64,000 bases of DNA from Myxococcaceae bacterium (GTDB taxonomy: Bacteria; Myxococcota; UBA727; JABDBI01): NCBI GenBank assembly GCA_016000045.1, contig JAECQY010000004.1, forward strand, positions 1-64,000, read 5' to 3'. A program made the translations under genes and the position numbers. Of the stretch, positions 24,396 to 33,510 are shown one piece after another (position 1 is the first letter of the stretch; every line of letters begins with the position of its first letter). The notes beneath the pieces are model-generated. The model searched no databases, had not been told where the DNA came from, and saw only the letters and a list, made by a program, of their open reading frames with translations.

Positions 24396-25419
24396 CTTCC
24401 TATTATCCTGCGTTCTCTCTGTATTTTTCCTGGCCATCTGCACTTACGTTCAGCACTGGGGACATACTAAGCTTAACCCCCAAGAAATCGAAGTCATTAT
24501 TGAGCGAGGAAGCAGTGCACATCAAATCGGCAGAGAGCTGAAGAAGTCGGGCGCTATTTCAAGCTCATTTCTATTTTTTGCTTATCTGAAGCTCTTTACA
24601 AAGGACACTCAGAAGCTGAAAAGTGGCGACTATCTGATTCCGAAGGACACAACCCCCAAACGGATCATCTATATTTTATCGCGTGGCCTCCAAAAAGAAT
24701 TTCGATTCACCGTTCCAGAAGGCTCAAACCTAAGCCAGATTGTTGAAATCATTGCAAAAACAAAACTGGCTACAGCCGAAGCCCTGCAACAAGCCCTGCA
24801 AAATCCCCTTTTATTAGAAGAACTCAATATTCCGAACGGATTAAAAGGCGGGATCGAAGGCTATCTCTTCCCAGACACCTACGTGTTTCAGGCAGGCACA
24901 CTGCCCATCACCATCTTTCGGCACATGAACGCAGAGCTCAAGAAGCAATTCACACCTGACATGCTCGAACGCATGAAAAAGCTCGGGTTCAGTTTTAGCG
25001 AAGTACTCACCTTCGCTTCTCTCATCGAAAAAGAAACCGGGCACGAAGCGGAACGGCCTTTGATCGCCAGCGTATTCTATAACCGTCTTCGCAAAGGCAT
25101 GAAACTCCAAACAGATCCCACCACGATTTACGGCGTTGAGCGTCCCAAAGGAAGGATTCGTAAAAAAGACCTTAAAAATGCTCACGAATACAACACTTAT
25201 CTTCACGCTGGACTTCCACCAGGCCCCATCGCATCGCCTGGCTTAGCTGCCATTAAAGCGGTTCTTTGGCCTGCCAAAAGCTCTTTTCTCTATTTTGTCA
25301 GCAAAGGAAACGGAACTCACGAATTTTGCGCCGATTACACATGCCACGCACGCGCCATTGGAACGTGGTTGACCAAAGCCTCCGAATCCCCTAAGGACAA
25401 CCAGCAACCTGACCCATAG
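24373..25419 (+). CDS. mltG: Endolytic murein transglycosylase MltG
   Basis: A 348-residue inner-membrane protein with one N-terminal helix, a LysM-like region and the YceG/MltG catalytic domain. Signatures are GYLFPDTYVF, ASLIEKETGHEAERPLIASVFYNRL (catalytic Glu), MKLQTDPTTIYG and GLPPGPIASPGLAAIKA. It cuts nascent glycan strands. The start at 24373 overlaps ruvX by 23 bp; a ruvX-mltG pair is common. Confidence 0.95.
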   Translation: MKKTIRLSFLLSCVLSVFFLAICTYVQHWGHTKLNPQEIEVIIERGSSAHQIGRELKKSGAISSSFLFFAYLKLFTKDTQKLKSGDYLIPKDTTPKRIIYILSRGLQKEFRFTVPEGSNLSQIVEIIAKTKLATAEALQQALQNPLLLEELNIPNGLKGGIEGYLFPDTYVFQAGTLPITIFRHMNAELKKQFTPDMLERMKKLGFSFSEVLTFASLIEKETGHEAERPLIASVFYNRLRKGMKLQTDPTTIYGVERPKGRIRKKDLKNAHEYNTYLHAGLPPGPIASPGLAAIKAVLWPAKSSFLYFVSKGNGTHEFCADYTCHARAIGTWLTKASESPKDNQQPDP

Positions 25420-25463
25420 ACCAAGCTCATCTCAAGCGGTCTGGTTCGAATAGGAGATACAAA

Positions 25464-26081
25464 ATGGCACGTTATAGAGGACCTCGTTTAAAAATTATTC
25501 GCCGTCTCGGCACCCCGCTTCCAGGGCTCATGCGAACCGATCCGGATTTGCGTAGACCTTATGGTCCAGGTCAACATGGACCTACCAAGCGAGCCAAGCT
25601 CTCGGATTACGCTTTGCGTCTCAGAGAAAAACAAAAAGTTCGTTTTCACTATGGACTCAGCGAAAAGCAATTCCAACGTTACGTTGCCAAGGCTTTTGGC
25701 TCGAAAGGAAATCCAGGTTTGACCCTGTTGACCTCCCTAGAGCGCCGTTTGGACAGCGTTCTTTTCCGAGCAGGGTTTGCCCCAACGATTTCAGCAGCTC
25801 GCCAAATGGCACGCCACGGTCACGTCTCGGTGAACGGTCGCAGAGTCGACATCCCATCCTACTCTCTTCAAGTAGGCGATGTGATTGCTCCTGGTGAAAA
25901 CTCCAAGATGAAAGAGGCCATTCAGCAAAATCGGCAAGATCCCAACAACCTCGCAATCCCGCCCTATCTCACTTCGATCGAAAGCAGCGATCAATTCAAA
26001 GTCGCCATGGTTCCTGCACGAGAAGATATCCCGGTGATTGTCAATGAGCAATTGATTGTGGAATACTACTCCGGGAAGTAG
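25464..26081 (+). CDS. rpsD: 30S ribosomal protein S4
   Basis: A 205-residue S4 beginning MARYRGPRLKIIRRLG, with the S4 RNA-binding domain LERRLDSVLFRAGFAPTISAARQMARHGHVSVNGRRVDIPS. It lacks the N-terminal zinc cysteines. AGGAG is ideally placed 8 bases upstream. Here it stands alone between mltG and tolQ instead of in the alpha operon with rpsM, rpsK and rpoA. Confidence 0.98.
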   Translation: MARYRGPRLKIIRRLGTPLPGLMRTDPDLRRPYGPGQHGPTKRAKLSDYALRLREKQKVRFHYGLSEKQFQRYVAKAFGSKGNPGLTLLTSLERRLDSVLFRAGFAPTISAARQMARHGHVSVNGRRVDIPSYSLQVGDVIAPGENSKMKEAIQQNRQDPNNLAIPPYLTSIESSDQFKVAMVPAREDIPVIVNEQLIVEYYSGK

Positions 26082-26088
26082 GTGATCA

Positions 26089-26709
26089 ATGATTCCGTGG
26101 ATCCATCAGACGAGCCCAGTAGCTTTGGTGATCTTGGCCCTTCTCCTTATCCTTTCGATAACGAGTTGGTCCATTATCCTCTTGAAGTGGTTTTCTTTAC
26201 GAAAAGCCGAAAAGAACTCGTCTGAATTCACGGATCTATTTTGGAAAATTCGTCGATTTGATCAACTTTTTGACGAATCCAGGCATCATGAAAATAGCCC
26301 TGTGGCACGCATGTTCCGGCAAGGCTATCGTGAGCTTCAACTAAACGAACTTGGCTTAGAGCAAGCGTTAAGGAAAGCAGGACGACAAGAGCTCAAGCAG
26401 CTTGAATCGATGGTGCCTTTCTTGGCGACGGTTGGTTCCACTTCGCCCTTCATTGGGCTTTTAGGGACCGTTATTGGGATCATGGCTTCCTTTGAGCAAA
26501 TCGGACTTCGAGGTTCCGCCAGCCTGGCTTCAGTAGCCCCTGGTATCTCGGAAGCTCTTATCGCTACGGCAGCAGGCCTTCTTGCAGCCATTCCGGCAGT
26601 GATGGCTTATAACCACTTTTCCAATCAAATTCGATCGATTGCAAGCGAGATGGATACCTTTTCAAACGACTTTATCAGCCTAGCTCGACATCATGCCTCG
26701 CGTCCCTAG
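26089..26709 (+). CDS. tolQ: TolQ/ExbB/MotA-family proton channel subunit
   Basis: A 206-residue inner-membrane protein with three helices. The family core FLATVGSTSPFIGLLGTVIGIMASFEQIG and the last-helix motif ISEALIATAAGLLAAIPAVMAYNHF are clear. Together with TolR it would energise the Tol-Pal system for outer-membrane constriction. TolR, TolA and TolB are not adjacent; the gene runs into uppS with a 17-bp overlap. TolQ is favoured over ExbB by general resemblance only. Confidence 0.85.
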   Translation: MIPWIHQTSPVALVILALLLILSITSWSIILLKWFSLRKAEKNSSEFTDLFWKIRRFDQLFDESRHHENSPVARMFRQGYRELQLNELGLEQALRKAGRQELKQLESMVPFLATVGSTSPFIGLLGTVIGIMASFEQIGLRGSASLASVAPGISEALIATAAGLLAAIPAVMAYNHFSNQIRSIASEMDTFSNDFISLARHHASRP

Positions 26710-27397
26710 TCATGTCGCGATTATCATGGACGGAAATGGACGCTGGGCCTCTCAAAAAGGCCTACCACGTCTGCAGGGCCACAAAGCAGGCGTTGATGCC
26801 GCTACGGCCATCGTCCGACATTGTGGCGAACTCGGTATTCCTTACTTAACGCTCTTTGCTTTTTCATCTGAAAATTGGAATCGTCCATTCCAAGAAATCA
26901 GTGGACTCATGCGCATATTGAGCAATTACCTGACTAAAGGCGCCGATGAATTGATTGAAAACGGCGTTCGCATCAAATTGATCGGCAATCTCGCAAGACT
27001 CCCTCAAGCGCTGCAAAAAGCGCTCCGATCGATTTGCAATCGAACCGCGCTGGGTTCAAAACTCACCCTGACCCTTGCCATTTCCTACGGATCCCGATCC
27101 GAAATTGTGGAAGCAACGAAAAGTTTGGCTCAAGATGTGTCTTTAGGCAATCTCTCGATTGAAGACTTAACAGAGTCCTTATTCGAACAGCGTCTCGAAA
27201 CTTTTGGCGTACCGGATCCAGACTTACTGATCCGAACCAGTGGAGAAATGCGAATTTCAAATTTTCTTCTTTGGCAACTCTCGTACGCAGAGCTTTACAT
27301 GACTCCTGTCTTATGGCCTGACTTCACTCAAAAAGACTTCGACCTGGCACTGCAAGACTACGCGAAGCGCCATCGGCGTTTTGGACGCTCCTCATGA
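26693..27397 (+). CDS. uppS: Undecaprenyl diphosphate synthase
   Basis: A 234-residue cis-prenyltransferase making the C55 carrier for cell-wall synthesis. HVAIIMDGNGRWA with the catalytic Asp, GHKAG, FAFSSENWNRP and RTSGEMRISNFLLWQLSYAE are all standard. It overlaps cdsA by 4 bp; uppS-cdsA is a widely conserved pair. Confidence 0.98.
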   Translation: MPRVPSHVAIIMDGNGRWASQKGLPRLQGHKAGVDAATAIVRHCGELGIPYLTLFAFSSENWNRPFQEISGLMRILSNYLTKGADELIENGVRIKLIGNLARLPQALQKALRSICNRTALGSKLTLTLAISYGSRSEIVEATKSLAQDVSLGNLSIEDLTESLFEQRLETFGVPDPDLLIRTSGEMRISNFLLWQLSYAELYMTPVLWPDFTQKDFDLALQDYAKRHRRFGRSS

Positions 27398-28020
27398 ATC
27401 TACTCTTACGAACAGCAACTGCCCTCTTTCTATTGCCCGTCCTTCTTTGGGCCTTCTACGTGGGCCAAGCTCCCCTGTACGGACTCTTAGCTGTTCTTCT
27501 TGGCTTTAGCCTCTGGGAATACGCCTGCATGCTCTGTGGGCGACTTTCACATTTTCAAAAATGGATCGGATTTCTGTACATTTTTTCAGGTATCGCTTCT
27601 TTAGCGATGATTCGAGAATTTGCTGGATTTGAATGGGTCTTACTGGCGTTCATTGCCACCTGGTCGAACGATACTTTTGCGTATTTTGCAGGAAGAGCTT
27701 TCGGAAAGCATTTGATGGCTCCCACCATAAGCGCCAAAAAGACTTGGGAAGGCTTTTTAGGAGGGGCTTTAGGCACTTTGTCGATGCCCTTCTTGCTCCA
27801 CTCTTTCCTACCCTCTTTATCAAGCCAGCAACTGTTCTTTGCTTCTCTACCGTGCGTGCTGTTGGCTCCGGCGGGTGATCTGCTTGAAAGTAAGGTGAAG
27901 CGACTTTGCCAAGTCAAAGATTCCAGTACCCTCCTGCCAGGCCATGGCGGATTTCTTGATCGCATTGATGCTTTATTGCTGACAAGCCCCTGGATTCTTC
28001 TCTATGCTTTGTCTCAATGA
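27394..28020 (+). CDS. cdsA: Phosphatidate cytidylyltransferase
   Basis: A 208-residue polytopic membrane enzyme making CDP-diacylglycerol. The CDS signature is present at the C-terminus: SKVKRLCQVKDSSTLLPGHGGFLDRIDALL, preceded by PTISAKKTWEGFLGG. It is shorter than E. coli CdsA (285), having lost some N-terminal helices, which is common in this family. It ends the long operon that starts at 23214. Confidence 0.95.
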   Translation: MNLLLRTATALFLLPVLLWAFYVGQAPLYGLLAVLLGFSLWEYACMLCGRLSHFQKWIGFLYIFSGIASLAMIREFAGFEWVLLAFIATWSNDTFAYFAGRAFGKHLMAPTISAKKTWEGFLGGALGTLSMPFLLHSFLPSLSSQQLFFASLPCVLLAPAGDLLESKVKRLCQVKDSSTLLPGHGGFLDRIDALLLTSPWILLYALSQ

Positions 28021-28135
28021 ACGCGCCCTTTTCCCTACAGGGCGATCGAGTTCTAAGTCTACCTAGACAACAGGGGGGGCGCAAATTCGTGAAAATCGGC
28101 TGAATGAGATGACAATGATTTTTTGAGATTGCTAG

Positions 28136-28836
28136 GGCGTGTCCTCATTTCATTTTCCTAACTTCAACCAAATCATCGAACAGGCCAAATACATAATTGC
28201 CCGGCAGTTGCGAGCTAATTTCTCAAACCTAGTCGCAATACCTCTAAAGCACTTAAGTCTCGCGAATAGATTTTCAACAAGATGTCGGTGCCTGTACAAA
28301 TGGGAGTCAAATTCTACATTTGGCCTCATACTGTTCGAACGGCACGGAATGATTGGTATTGCACCTCGATTTCGGATATGTTGCCGAATCTCATCTGAAT
28401 CACAGCCTTTATCGGCAATTACGTTCTCGGCTCCATGGGCCTGGTTGATGATTTTATGGGCGGCAGTTGCGTCCTGTACTTCACCCCCAGTGATTTCAAA
28501 ATCGATTGGATTTCCATGCGCAATTGAAGCGGTTAAATGCTATTTTCCAGGCGCAAAATTCTTGAGGGACATCGCGCCACGGCCCCCAATTCGAAGCTTC
28601 TATAGATAGCTTCCATGACATTGCATCCATTTTTAGATTGATAACAACCTTTTTTGAGAACGGTTTGTAATTGATCCCAGGTTGAATCGATTAAAAATCG
28701 ATGAGCCATGTAGAAATCCTCGAATTTCCATAGATCAGAGTCTCAAACCTTTGTCGATCGGGGTTCTTGCACGATATTCCGAACGGATACGAAACTTACT
28801 CCCCAATTTTAGCCAAACTCAAACTGAGGGCACACC
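28136..28836. mobile_element. IS5-family element remnant (about 701 bp)
   Basis: Both ends carry matching inverted repeats: GGCGTGTCCTCATTT at the left and, reversed, GGTGTGCCCTCAGTTT at the right. The element is flanked by CTAG at 28132-28135 and 28837-28840, fitting the YTAR 4-bp target duplication of IS5. The inside holds a broken transposase gene on the minus strand. Full-length relatives are longer, so internal DNA has been lost. Confidence 0.85.
28150..28709 (-). pseudogene. IS5-type transposase, degenerate
   Basis: Minus-strand fragments in different frames spell a DDE transposase: MAHRFLIDSTWDQLQTVLKK (N-terminus), then NWGPWRDVPQEFCAW, then AHGNPIDFEITGG, VIADKGCDSDEIRQHI, IIPCRSNSM and RHLVENLFARLKCFRGIATR with YLACSMIWLKLGK at the end. 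The second Asp (ADKG) and the Glu (HLVE) are visible. Frameshifts and an internal deletion between the second and third blocks inactivate it. Confidence 0.88.
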
Positions 28837-29046
28837 CTAGCAAAATCAATCAGTTAGGGAGAATTCGATAAGCCCTGAGCGTAATAATCATCGTCAAAGC
28901 GGAATACGCTTGGAACTTTGTAGAAAGGCGGACGACACCCCCAAATCAGGGTTTGATGCAAACTCGAGTTTGCTTGTAGTATTCATGAAAAAGTGTTAGA
29001 CAGGAGATGTTTGCGATACTTTTTGAGCAGAATCAGGAGGGTGTTG

Positions 29047-29433
29047 ATGAAGTCATTACAATTTTTGGGTCTATTCATAGCTGCCTTGGGGCTCCATTCC
29101 AACAGCCAATATCCAAGTGCGATTCTAGGCATTAAGGCGCATGATCACCCACCCTATGCCGTTTTAGAGGATGTACGTGCGCACCCAATCGCTTATAAAG
29201 AATTTGCAAGCATTCTATTGGAGTTGGCGATCGGAAATGAGCCGAACGATCAGGTGGGTGTCGATTATTTGGCAAAAATATACAGGCGATATTGCCCGAA
29301 ACCAAAATCTCTAATATTTGACTCTCTGAGTCCTTACAACCAGATGGCGATAGAAGACTTATTGAAGTTTCCTCAAGGTGTCTTTCAGAAAGCCGCTGAA
29401 TCGGTTGGCTGTCGATTTTTAAGCCAAGATTGA
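29047..29433 (+). CDS. Small exported protein of unknown function
   Basis: A 128-residue protein not recognised. ATG at 29047 has an ideal AGGAGG 6 bases upstream and opens a signal-peptide-like N-terminus (MKSLQFLGLFIAALGLHS). The mature part has two cysteines (RYCPKP, VGCRFL) and helical segments. It lies 200 bp after the IS remnant and 39 bp before the PI-PLC-like gene, probably in one transcript, so it may be an accessory factor for it. Confidence 0.6.
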   Translation: MKSLQFLGLFIAALGLHSNSQYPSAILGIKAHDHPPYAVLEDVRAHPIAYKEFASILLELAIGNEPNDQVGVDYLAKIYRRYCPKPKSLIFDSLSPYNQMAIEDLLKFPQGVFQKAAESVGCRFLSQD

Positions 29434-29472
29434 TTGCGTAAATTGCTTTTTGAAGGATCTGAGAGGTAAAAA

Positions 29473-30744
29473 ATGACGAAATGGCTCAGGATTTCCTCTG
29501 CCTTGAGCTTGATGGCTTGCTTGGGGCAAGGTGTTCAAGCAAGCTTGGGATTTTGTGTAGATTCTCAACCTTCTAGTTTGGCATTGTTGTTAAACTATCC
29601 AGATCAACTTCCATATTCGTCAGCGATATTTCTGGCTTCTCATAATAGTTTTGTTGCTAAGAATGAAGGTTATCTTTATGCGCAGCAAACTATGAGCTTA
29701 GAACAGCAGTATGATTATGGAGTGAGAAGTTTCATGCTCGATCTGCATTGGTATTCTTCGAGTGAGGCAGAGCAATACGTTGCTCTTTGTCATGGTCGCT
29801 GTATGGCTTTTCCTTCTGGGGTCACGAGTCTGAGCCCGCCAACACGGTTACAGGATTACTTTCATCGAGTAGCGCATCTACTGGAACGAAATAGCTATGA
29901 TATCATCACGCTTCATTTAGAAAGTTACACCGGTGAAAAAGGGCAGTCATACTTGGCTGAAGCCCTAAGAGAATCGGGTCTTGAAAACTATCTTTTGCCT
30001 CGAGAAATCGATCCAAACGATGTAACTCTTACTCTAGGAAGAATGCGCCAGCACAATCATCGGCTCGTCATTTTTAGCGATAATTCTCACGAGCTCGTTC
30101 ATCATGTCAGAGAGCTCAGAGAGACTCGCTACTCGCTAGGAGAGGCTCCTGAGTGCCAAATGCGTTTGAATGAGGGGAGAGATGAAAAAAAGATAAAAAA
30201 TCTATTTTTGTTTAATCATTTCTACAAATTAAGCACAGAATTAAATGGCAAGAAATATTCTGATATAAATAACTATCAAGCAATGATGGATCGCATTGAT
30301 CTATGTTTTGCTCAAGAAGGGATTTACCCAAATTTCATAACGGTGGATTTTGTCGAGAAGGGGGATTACGGTGGAGCAAGAGAGCTTGTTTTAAAATTAC
30401 AACAAGACAAGCAACAAGAGTGCTTAGTTCCGCAAGAGCATATTCTCAATTCAGCCAAAGCTTCTTATGAAATGGGAACCGATTCTAAAACCGGTGCTGG
30501 GTTATTAGCCTGCGGGTTTTTCGCTTTTCTGACTATGCATTTGATGGTTATTAATGACCTTGCGATGCATTCTCCTCTCAAAACTATTTTCGTAGCAAGT
30601 ACCATAACAGCTCCTTGGATTGGATGGGTTTCCTACCAATTAGGCTATTGGGCAGAATATTATACACATATTCCCGTGGGAGAGGTGGTTCAAAGCCTCA
30701 GTGTCTCGTTCCTGACGACCCTGATCCTCTCCTTATTTGGGTGA
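29473..30744 (+). CDS. Exported PI-PLC X-domain-like protein with C-terminal membrane helices
   Basis: A 423-residue protein with a signal peptide (residues 1-23). The phospholipase C X-like barrel is seen in FLASHNSF (first catalytic His, H57), YGVRSFMLDLHW (R85, D90), ALCHGRC (second His, H107) and FITVDFVEKGDYGGA. The Glu that binds calcium in eukaryotic enzymes is Met here (M88) and the following Asp is kept, so the metal site is atypical. Residues about 340-423 contain about three hydrophobic segments, so the domain may be membrane-tethered. Such enzymes cleave phosphoinositides or GPI anchors. The sequence looks richer in A+T than its surroundings and sits between an IS remnant and a clpB fragment, suggesting acquisition. 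Confidence 0.75.
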   Translation: MTKWLRISSALSLMACLGQGVQASLGFCVDSQPSSLALLLNYPDQLPYSSAIFLASHNSFVAKNEGYLYAQQTMSLEQQYDYGVRSFMLDLHWYSSSEAEQYVALCHGRCMAFPSGVTSLSPPTRLQDYFHRVAHLLERNSYDIITLHLESYTGEKGQSYLAEALRESGLENYLLPREIDPNDVTLTLGRMRQHNHRLVIFSDNSHELVHHVRELRETRYSLGEAPECQMRLNEGRDEKKIKNLFLFNHFYKLSTELNGKKYSDINNYQAMMDRIDLCFAQEGIYPNFITVDFVEKGDYGGARELVLKLQQDKQQECLVPQEHILNSAKASYEMGTDSKTGAGLLACGFFAFLTMHLMVINDLAMHSPLKTIFVASTITAPWIGWVSYQLGYWAEYYTHIPVGEVVQSLSVSFLTTLILSLFG

Positions 30745-30995
30745 TGATTGAGAGCAAGCCAAAGCCCTATTTCTTCACTGATTTCGTTTAGGTGAGATTT
30801 CCCTCAAATGCGACTCGGCACGATTGACCGCATGAAAGCCTTGCTTTACAAACCCCTCAACATTTTCTAGAAGGCTTGGGTATCCAGGTGAGCTCTTTTC
30901 ACTCTCATTTGTCTTGAACCCGGACAAGAAGTAGATATATTGAAGTCCTAAGAATAATGAGTTTGAACAACAAGCTCTATTCACAGCGATTTAAC

Positions 30996-31398
30996 ATCGA
31001 TGAGCTTCGCACGCTCGTAGGAGCAAGAGGTGCGGAAGGGGAGCCATGAATGCCAGCAACCCTGGCTCGTGGAGAATGACGCTACATTGGAGCAACGATT
31101 CGGAAGGAATATCGTCAGCACATAAAAAAAGATGCTGGGCTAGAACATCGTTTCCAGCCTGTTTTGCTTACAGATGCCGTGACCATTCTAAAGAGGCATT
31201 AAAGAACGCCATGAGTTGCATCATGGAATTCGCATCACAGACGGGGCCATTGTTTCGGCCTGCGTACTCTCTAATCGCTATATCACCGGTCGCGAGCTAC
31301 CCGATAAAACCATTGAATTGATCGATGAAGCCGCAAGTGCCTTGAAAATGCAGATTGAATCCTGTCCAGAAGAACTCGATGAGCTTGCCCTTCCCTAG
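30996..31398 (+). pseudogene. clpB: ClpB fragment
   Basis: The sequence matches the end of the first AAA+ module of Clp[49 protein letters not shown], then after a frameshift [49 protein letters not shown]. Two stops and a frameshift occur in 130 codons, and both ends of the gene are absent. It is a dead remnant. The rest of 30745-31539 shows no gene. Confidence 0.9.
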
Positions 31399-31539
31399 CG
31401 TGATGAATACGGACACAGCAAAAGCAATCAGCACAATCGACATAGACTTCCCACAGTAAACTGGCCTTGGAATTAAACGAAACATCTCTAAGTCATTTAT
31501 CGATTGCATTTCACTTTGGCTTTCCATTATCCCTAGTTT

Positions 31540-32847
31540 ATGAATGCACGCACCGAAAAGTTCAGCCAAAAAGCCATTCAACTTTACCATCATAGAAATT
31601 TAATCCACTTTAACGATCAAGAGACTCTGATTGAAGCGATCAGCAACATGCTGGGACTGTGCGGCGCAAACCCCATTGCCTTTCTCTCGATCCATGCGCG
31701 TCGACCAAATTTGCGTCTCAATGATTTGGATGAAGCTATTTTTACAGATCGCACTTTGTTGCGAGCCAATGTCTTCCGAAATTCTTTATCCCTCGTGAAC
31801 TCACAGGACTTTGGGATCTACTACCGTGCTTTGCATCAACCTCTGAAGACCAGTGGACTTGAAAAACTCGCTCCGTTCGGCATTCTTGAAGCCGATATCG
31901 AACGTGCCGAAATACGATTACAAGAGTCCAATTTCGGCAACTCTAAAACGCACGAAGAGATTATCGACATCTTATACCCGAACCAAAGTAACCATTACTC
32001 CCTGGATGCCCAGAAGCTCTTGATCCGTAAACTCTGCGAGTTAGGCATTATCGTACGAACTTTTCACAAAGGCTGGAAAGGCAATGATTTTTCATACGCT
32101 TTGATGAAGCGATGGATTCCTCATCTAAAGCTCAATACCGAAAACCAGGAGAGCGCTCGAGTTCAATTGATTCGTAAGTACATCCGTTGCTATGGACCTG
32201 TATCGAAACAAGATATTCTCTGGTGGACAGGGTTGAATATCAATCAAGTCAATCGTTCTCTCTCCAACCTCAAACGCGAACTCACGGTCTTATCTTCCGA
32301 GGTCAACAAGGAAGAATTATGGTTCCTAAAAGACAATCTTTCTCTGCTCGCCTCCAGCCAAACAACGCACAGCTTTCCCATTTTTCTTCCCCCCTGGGAT
32401 CCTTTTACAACCGGATGGGCCAATCGAAAACGAACGATCAAAAGCGAATACTCTCATTTTGTTTATGATCAACTTGGCAATGCTTCGAGTTGCATTGTCG
32501 ATCAAGGAAGAATCGTCGGGGTATGGCAGTTTCGAGACTCCCAAGAGCATATCTTCGAATATCACTTATTCGAAAGCTATCAAGAACTCCAACATGATTG
32601 TCGCTATGCCGCAGAACGATACGCCAACCAACTGGCTCGCATCTCTGGTTCCAAGGTAGCACTCGTCTATCAACGGCCACTTCCAGAACCCCTTCCGAAA
32701 CGCCCTGCAGGCTCTTTCTTTTGGCCCGTAGGAAAAGAACCGCCTTTCAAAACCAACAACCCCGAATTACTCCAAAGTCCTCTTGAAAGGCGAATCCAGA
32801 ACCCACCCCGAAAACCCTACCTCCATACTTTGAGCCACACGATATGA
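31540..32847 (+). CDS. AlkZ-like winged-helix (HTH_42) protein
   Basis: A 435-residue protein of the AlkZ/YcaQ family, DNA glycosylases that unhook interstrand crosslinks or bulky alkylated bases. The middle (RTLLRANVFRNSLSLV), repeated winged-helix regions and the late block FLPPWDPFTTGWANRKR with CIVDQGRIVGVWQFR are typical. The catalytic QxQ or QxD site of AlkZ and YcaQ falls within a conserved LQAQ segment; here that position reads LGLCGANPIAFLSIHARRP, so the glutamines are absent. The protein may use other residues or may only bind DNA. It is a lone gene after a decayed stretch. Confidence 0.75.
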   Translation: MNARTEKFSQKAIQLYHHRNLIHFNDQETLIEAISNMLGLCGANPIAFLSIHARRPNLRLNDLDEAIFTDRTLLRANVFRNSLSLVNSQDFGIYYRALHQPLKTSGLEKLAPFGILEADIERAEIRLQESNFGNSKTHEEIIDILYPNQSNHYSLDAQKLLIRKLCELGIIVRTFHKGWKGNDFSYALMKRWIPHLKLNTENQESARVQLIRKYIRCYGPVSKQDILWWTGLNINQVNRSLSNLKRELTVLSSEVNKEELWFLKDNLSLLASSQTTHSFPIFLPPWDPFTTGWANRKRTIKSEYSHFVYDQLGNASSCIVDQGRIVGVWQFRDSQEHIFEYHLFESYQELQHDCRYAAERYANQLARISGSKVALVYQRPLPEPLPKRPAGSFFWPVGKEPPFKTNNPELLQSPLERRIQNPPRKPYLHTLSHTI

Positions 32848-32916
32848 ACGGTGATCCGAACAAGCATGCCAAGCAGGCACACGTTGGCCCTTGATTATTT
32901 GACGAAAAAAGACAAG

Positions 32917-33489
32917 ATGGCGAGCTCTATGTTCAAGCTTCTTCGGTCTCCCTCTTCCTACTTCGAGACTTTATCGCTTTCCGCCCCAGGGAATCGCTTT
33001 ATCACTCAAGGATTTTTCTTTCTATGGTTTGGCATTTTCAGCGAACAAGCCACTCTCTACTTTTTAACCCGTCTCGCAAAGACATCTCCACGGATTCTTG
33101 AATTAATATCCGCTCAACAATTCAATCTCATTCAGAATGAAAATGTGTTGCAGCTGGTCCTATCTCCTTTGATCGCTTTTTTCGGAATTTACCTGTTTTC
33201 GAGCCTTCTGCATGTGTTCCTCAAAATTGCTTCAGCAAATCCAACGGAGCTAGATTACGACAAGACCCTGAATCTAGTCGCTGTTTGCCAGCTTCCCAGG
33301 CTTTTTTCTTTTATTCCTTTGCTTGGCCCTGCTATCGCTCAAATCTGGGTTCTGATGTTAATGATGAAGGGTATCCAAAAATTTTACGGAATTCGTTACC
33401 TGCATTCGATCGTTTGCATCTTGATGGGAGTCTTTTTTCTGAAAATCTGTTGGGGTTCTGCTTTGCAGCTTATCGCACTTTCGTTGTAA
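32917..33489 (+). CDS. Yip1-family membrane protein
   Basis: A 190-residue protein with about five hydrophobic segments. The N-terminus FKLLRSPSSYFETLSLSAPGN is the usual entry to bacterial Yip1-domain proteins, and CQLPRLFSFIPLLGPAIAQIW matches the conserved late part. Function is unknown in bacteria. ATG at 32917 is chosen because the family begins there; a GTG at 32851 opens the frame. It precedes the TPR lipoprotein gene by 21 bp. Confidence 0.7.
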   Translation: MASSMFKLLRSPSSYFETLSLSAPGNRFITQGFFFLWFGIFSEQATLYFLTRLAKTSPRILELISAQQFNLIQNENVLQLVLSPLIAFFGIYLFSSLLHVFLKIASANPTELDYDKTLNLVAVCQLPRLFSFIPLLGPAIAQIWVLMLMMKGIQKFYGIRYLHSIVCILMGVFFLKICWGSALQLIALSL

Positions 33490-33510
33490 CCTCATACACG
33501 AGGGTATTTC

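Noticed and set aside
28139-28609. 156-codon plus-strand open frame
   Set aside because: It is the antisense of the IS5-type transposase remnant, whose minus-strand fragments match a known family.
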